Of a stretch of DNA of 64,000 bases, positions 63,779-64,000 are shown piece after piece. How positions within the stretch are numbered: position 1 is the first letter of the stretch; each line of letters starts with the position of its first letter. The notes beneath the pieces were generated by a model. The model saw only the letters and a program-made list of their open reading frames with translations. It made no database searches and was not told the DNA's origin. Source of the DNA: Rhodoferax koreense. GTDB lineage: Bacteria > Pseudomonadota > Gammaproteobacteria > Burkholderiales > Burkholderiaceae_C. Where the stretch lies: assembly GCF_001955695.1 (NCBI RefSeq), contig NZ_CP019236.1, positions 930,001 to 994,000 of the forward strand. Direction: 5' to 3'. The translations under genes and the position numbers were made by a program.

Positions 63779-64000
63779 ATGACGGAGAAATTCGAGGGAA
63801 ATATGGAATCGCGAAAAGAAATGAAAACCGCAAAGAAAGGCGGGTTATTGAGCGGCAGCCTTCCGCGCCGCGATTTCGGAAAATTGCTGGGCTCGCACAT
63901 GCTGCTGTTATCCACCCTGCCGCTGGCCGCATGTGGCGGCGGAGGCGGGGACAGTGATCCGCCCAAGGTTTATCCGGTTGCGACACCGATTGATAACACC
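63779..64000 (+). CDS. Exported Tat-type lipoprotein, 3' cut by window edge
   Basis: Only the first 74 codons are in the window. After a charged N-region (MTEKFEGNMESRKEMKTAKK) comes a twin-arginine motif LPRRDFGKLLG, a hydrophobic stretch HMLLLSTLPLAAC with a lipobox cysteine, then a run of five glycines and a proline-containing linker (DSDPPKVYPVATPIDNT). It would be exported folded and lipidated. The mature domain is outside the window, so function is unknown. AGGAA sits 6 bases before the ATG. Codon use is less GC-rich than in neighbouring genes. Confidence 0.7.
   Translation, partial: MTEKFEGNMESRKEMKTAKKGGLLSGSLPRRDFGKLLGSHMLLLSTLPLAACGGGGGDSDPPKVYPVATPIDNT

Overview
The window reads as chromosomal DNA of a high-GC betaproteobacterium, most likely order Burkholderiales, family Comamonadaceae (Variovorax, Polaromonas or Acidovorax-like). 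The support is indirect: GC-rich codon use with long antisense shadow frames, a tripartite-tricarboxylate (Bug/TctC) receptor remnant, a TetR-headed beta-oxidation operon of the layout common in that family, an aerobic cob operon, and two dispersed repeat families that I associate with Comamonadaceae from memory. No rRNA, tRNA, CRISPR array, prophage or insertion sequence was found.

Layout. 1-3085: end of a fumarylacetoacetate-hydrolase-family gene with a clear terminator, then maleylacetate reductase with a broken Bug gene upstream, divergent from a LysR regulator. 3187-11563: TetR repressor with a palindromic operator and a fatty-acid degradation operon (acyl-CoA dehydrogenase, DUF2147 protein, FadB-type bifunctional enzyme, thiolase, thioesterase, enoyl-CoA hydratase). 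11622-15743: two YciI/DGPF proteins, a VOC protein, an ECF42-type sigma factor, a MoaD/ThiS-like protein and a BNR-propeller protein. 15764-19896: large catalase with a possible 31-residue leader gene, phosphoglycolate phosphatase, transglutaminase-like protein. 20034-23367: class III aminotransferase, GNAT/FemAB-like acyltransferase and ureohydrolase-like protein. 23518-27649: unknown protein, zinc-ribbon metallopeptidase, glycogen debranching enzyme.

27800-37902: nine tightly overlapping minus-strand genes (outer-membrane factor, ABC permease, ABC ATPase, HlyD adaptor, MtnX-like HAD phosphatase, alpha/beta hydrolase, two four-helix SMR/EamA half-transporters, DegT/DnrJ aminotransferase), divergent from an OmpR-type two-component system. 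This looks like a combined small-molecule modification and export system and is the best candidate for an undescribed one. 37927-45086: aerobic cobalamin genes cobG-H-I-J and cobL-E-M-F on the minus strand with cobK inverted in the middle. 45203-52085: HD-GYP response regulator and a 1956-residue MHYT/eight-PAS hybrid kinase. 52261-55949: DsbD, alanyl-tRNA editing protein, Lrp regulator. 55977-59486: SDR and aldehyde dehydrogenase separated by an array of palindromic repeats, with a divergent FCD/GntR regulator. 59568-62803: Lrp regulator divergent from an AceE-type E1. 62834-64000: TetR regulator and the start of a Tat/lipobox protein cut by the window edge.

A recurring theme is repeat-derived coding sequence. 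An AT-rich TAGCTAT element lies inside three genes. In two it supplies most of the signal peptide, in opposite orientations; in the third it lengthens a surface loop of AceE. Domain assignments come from recognising motifs by eye; no database search was run.
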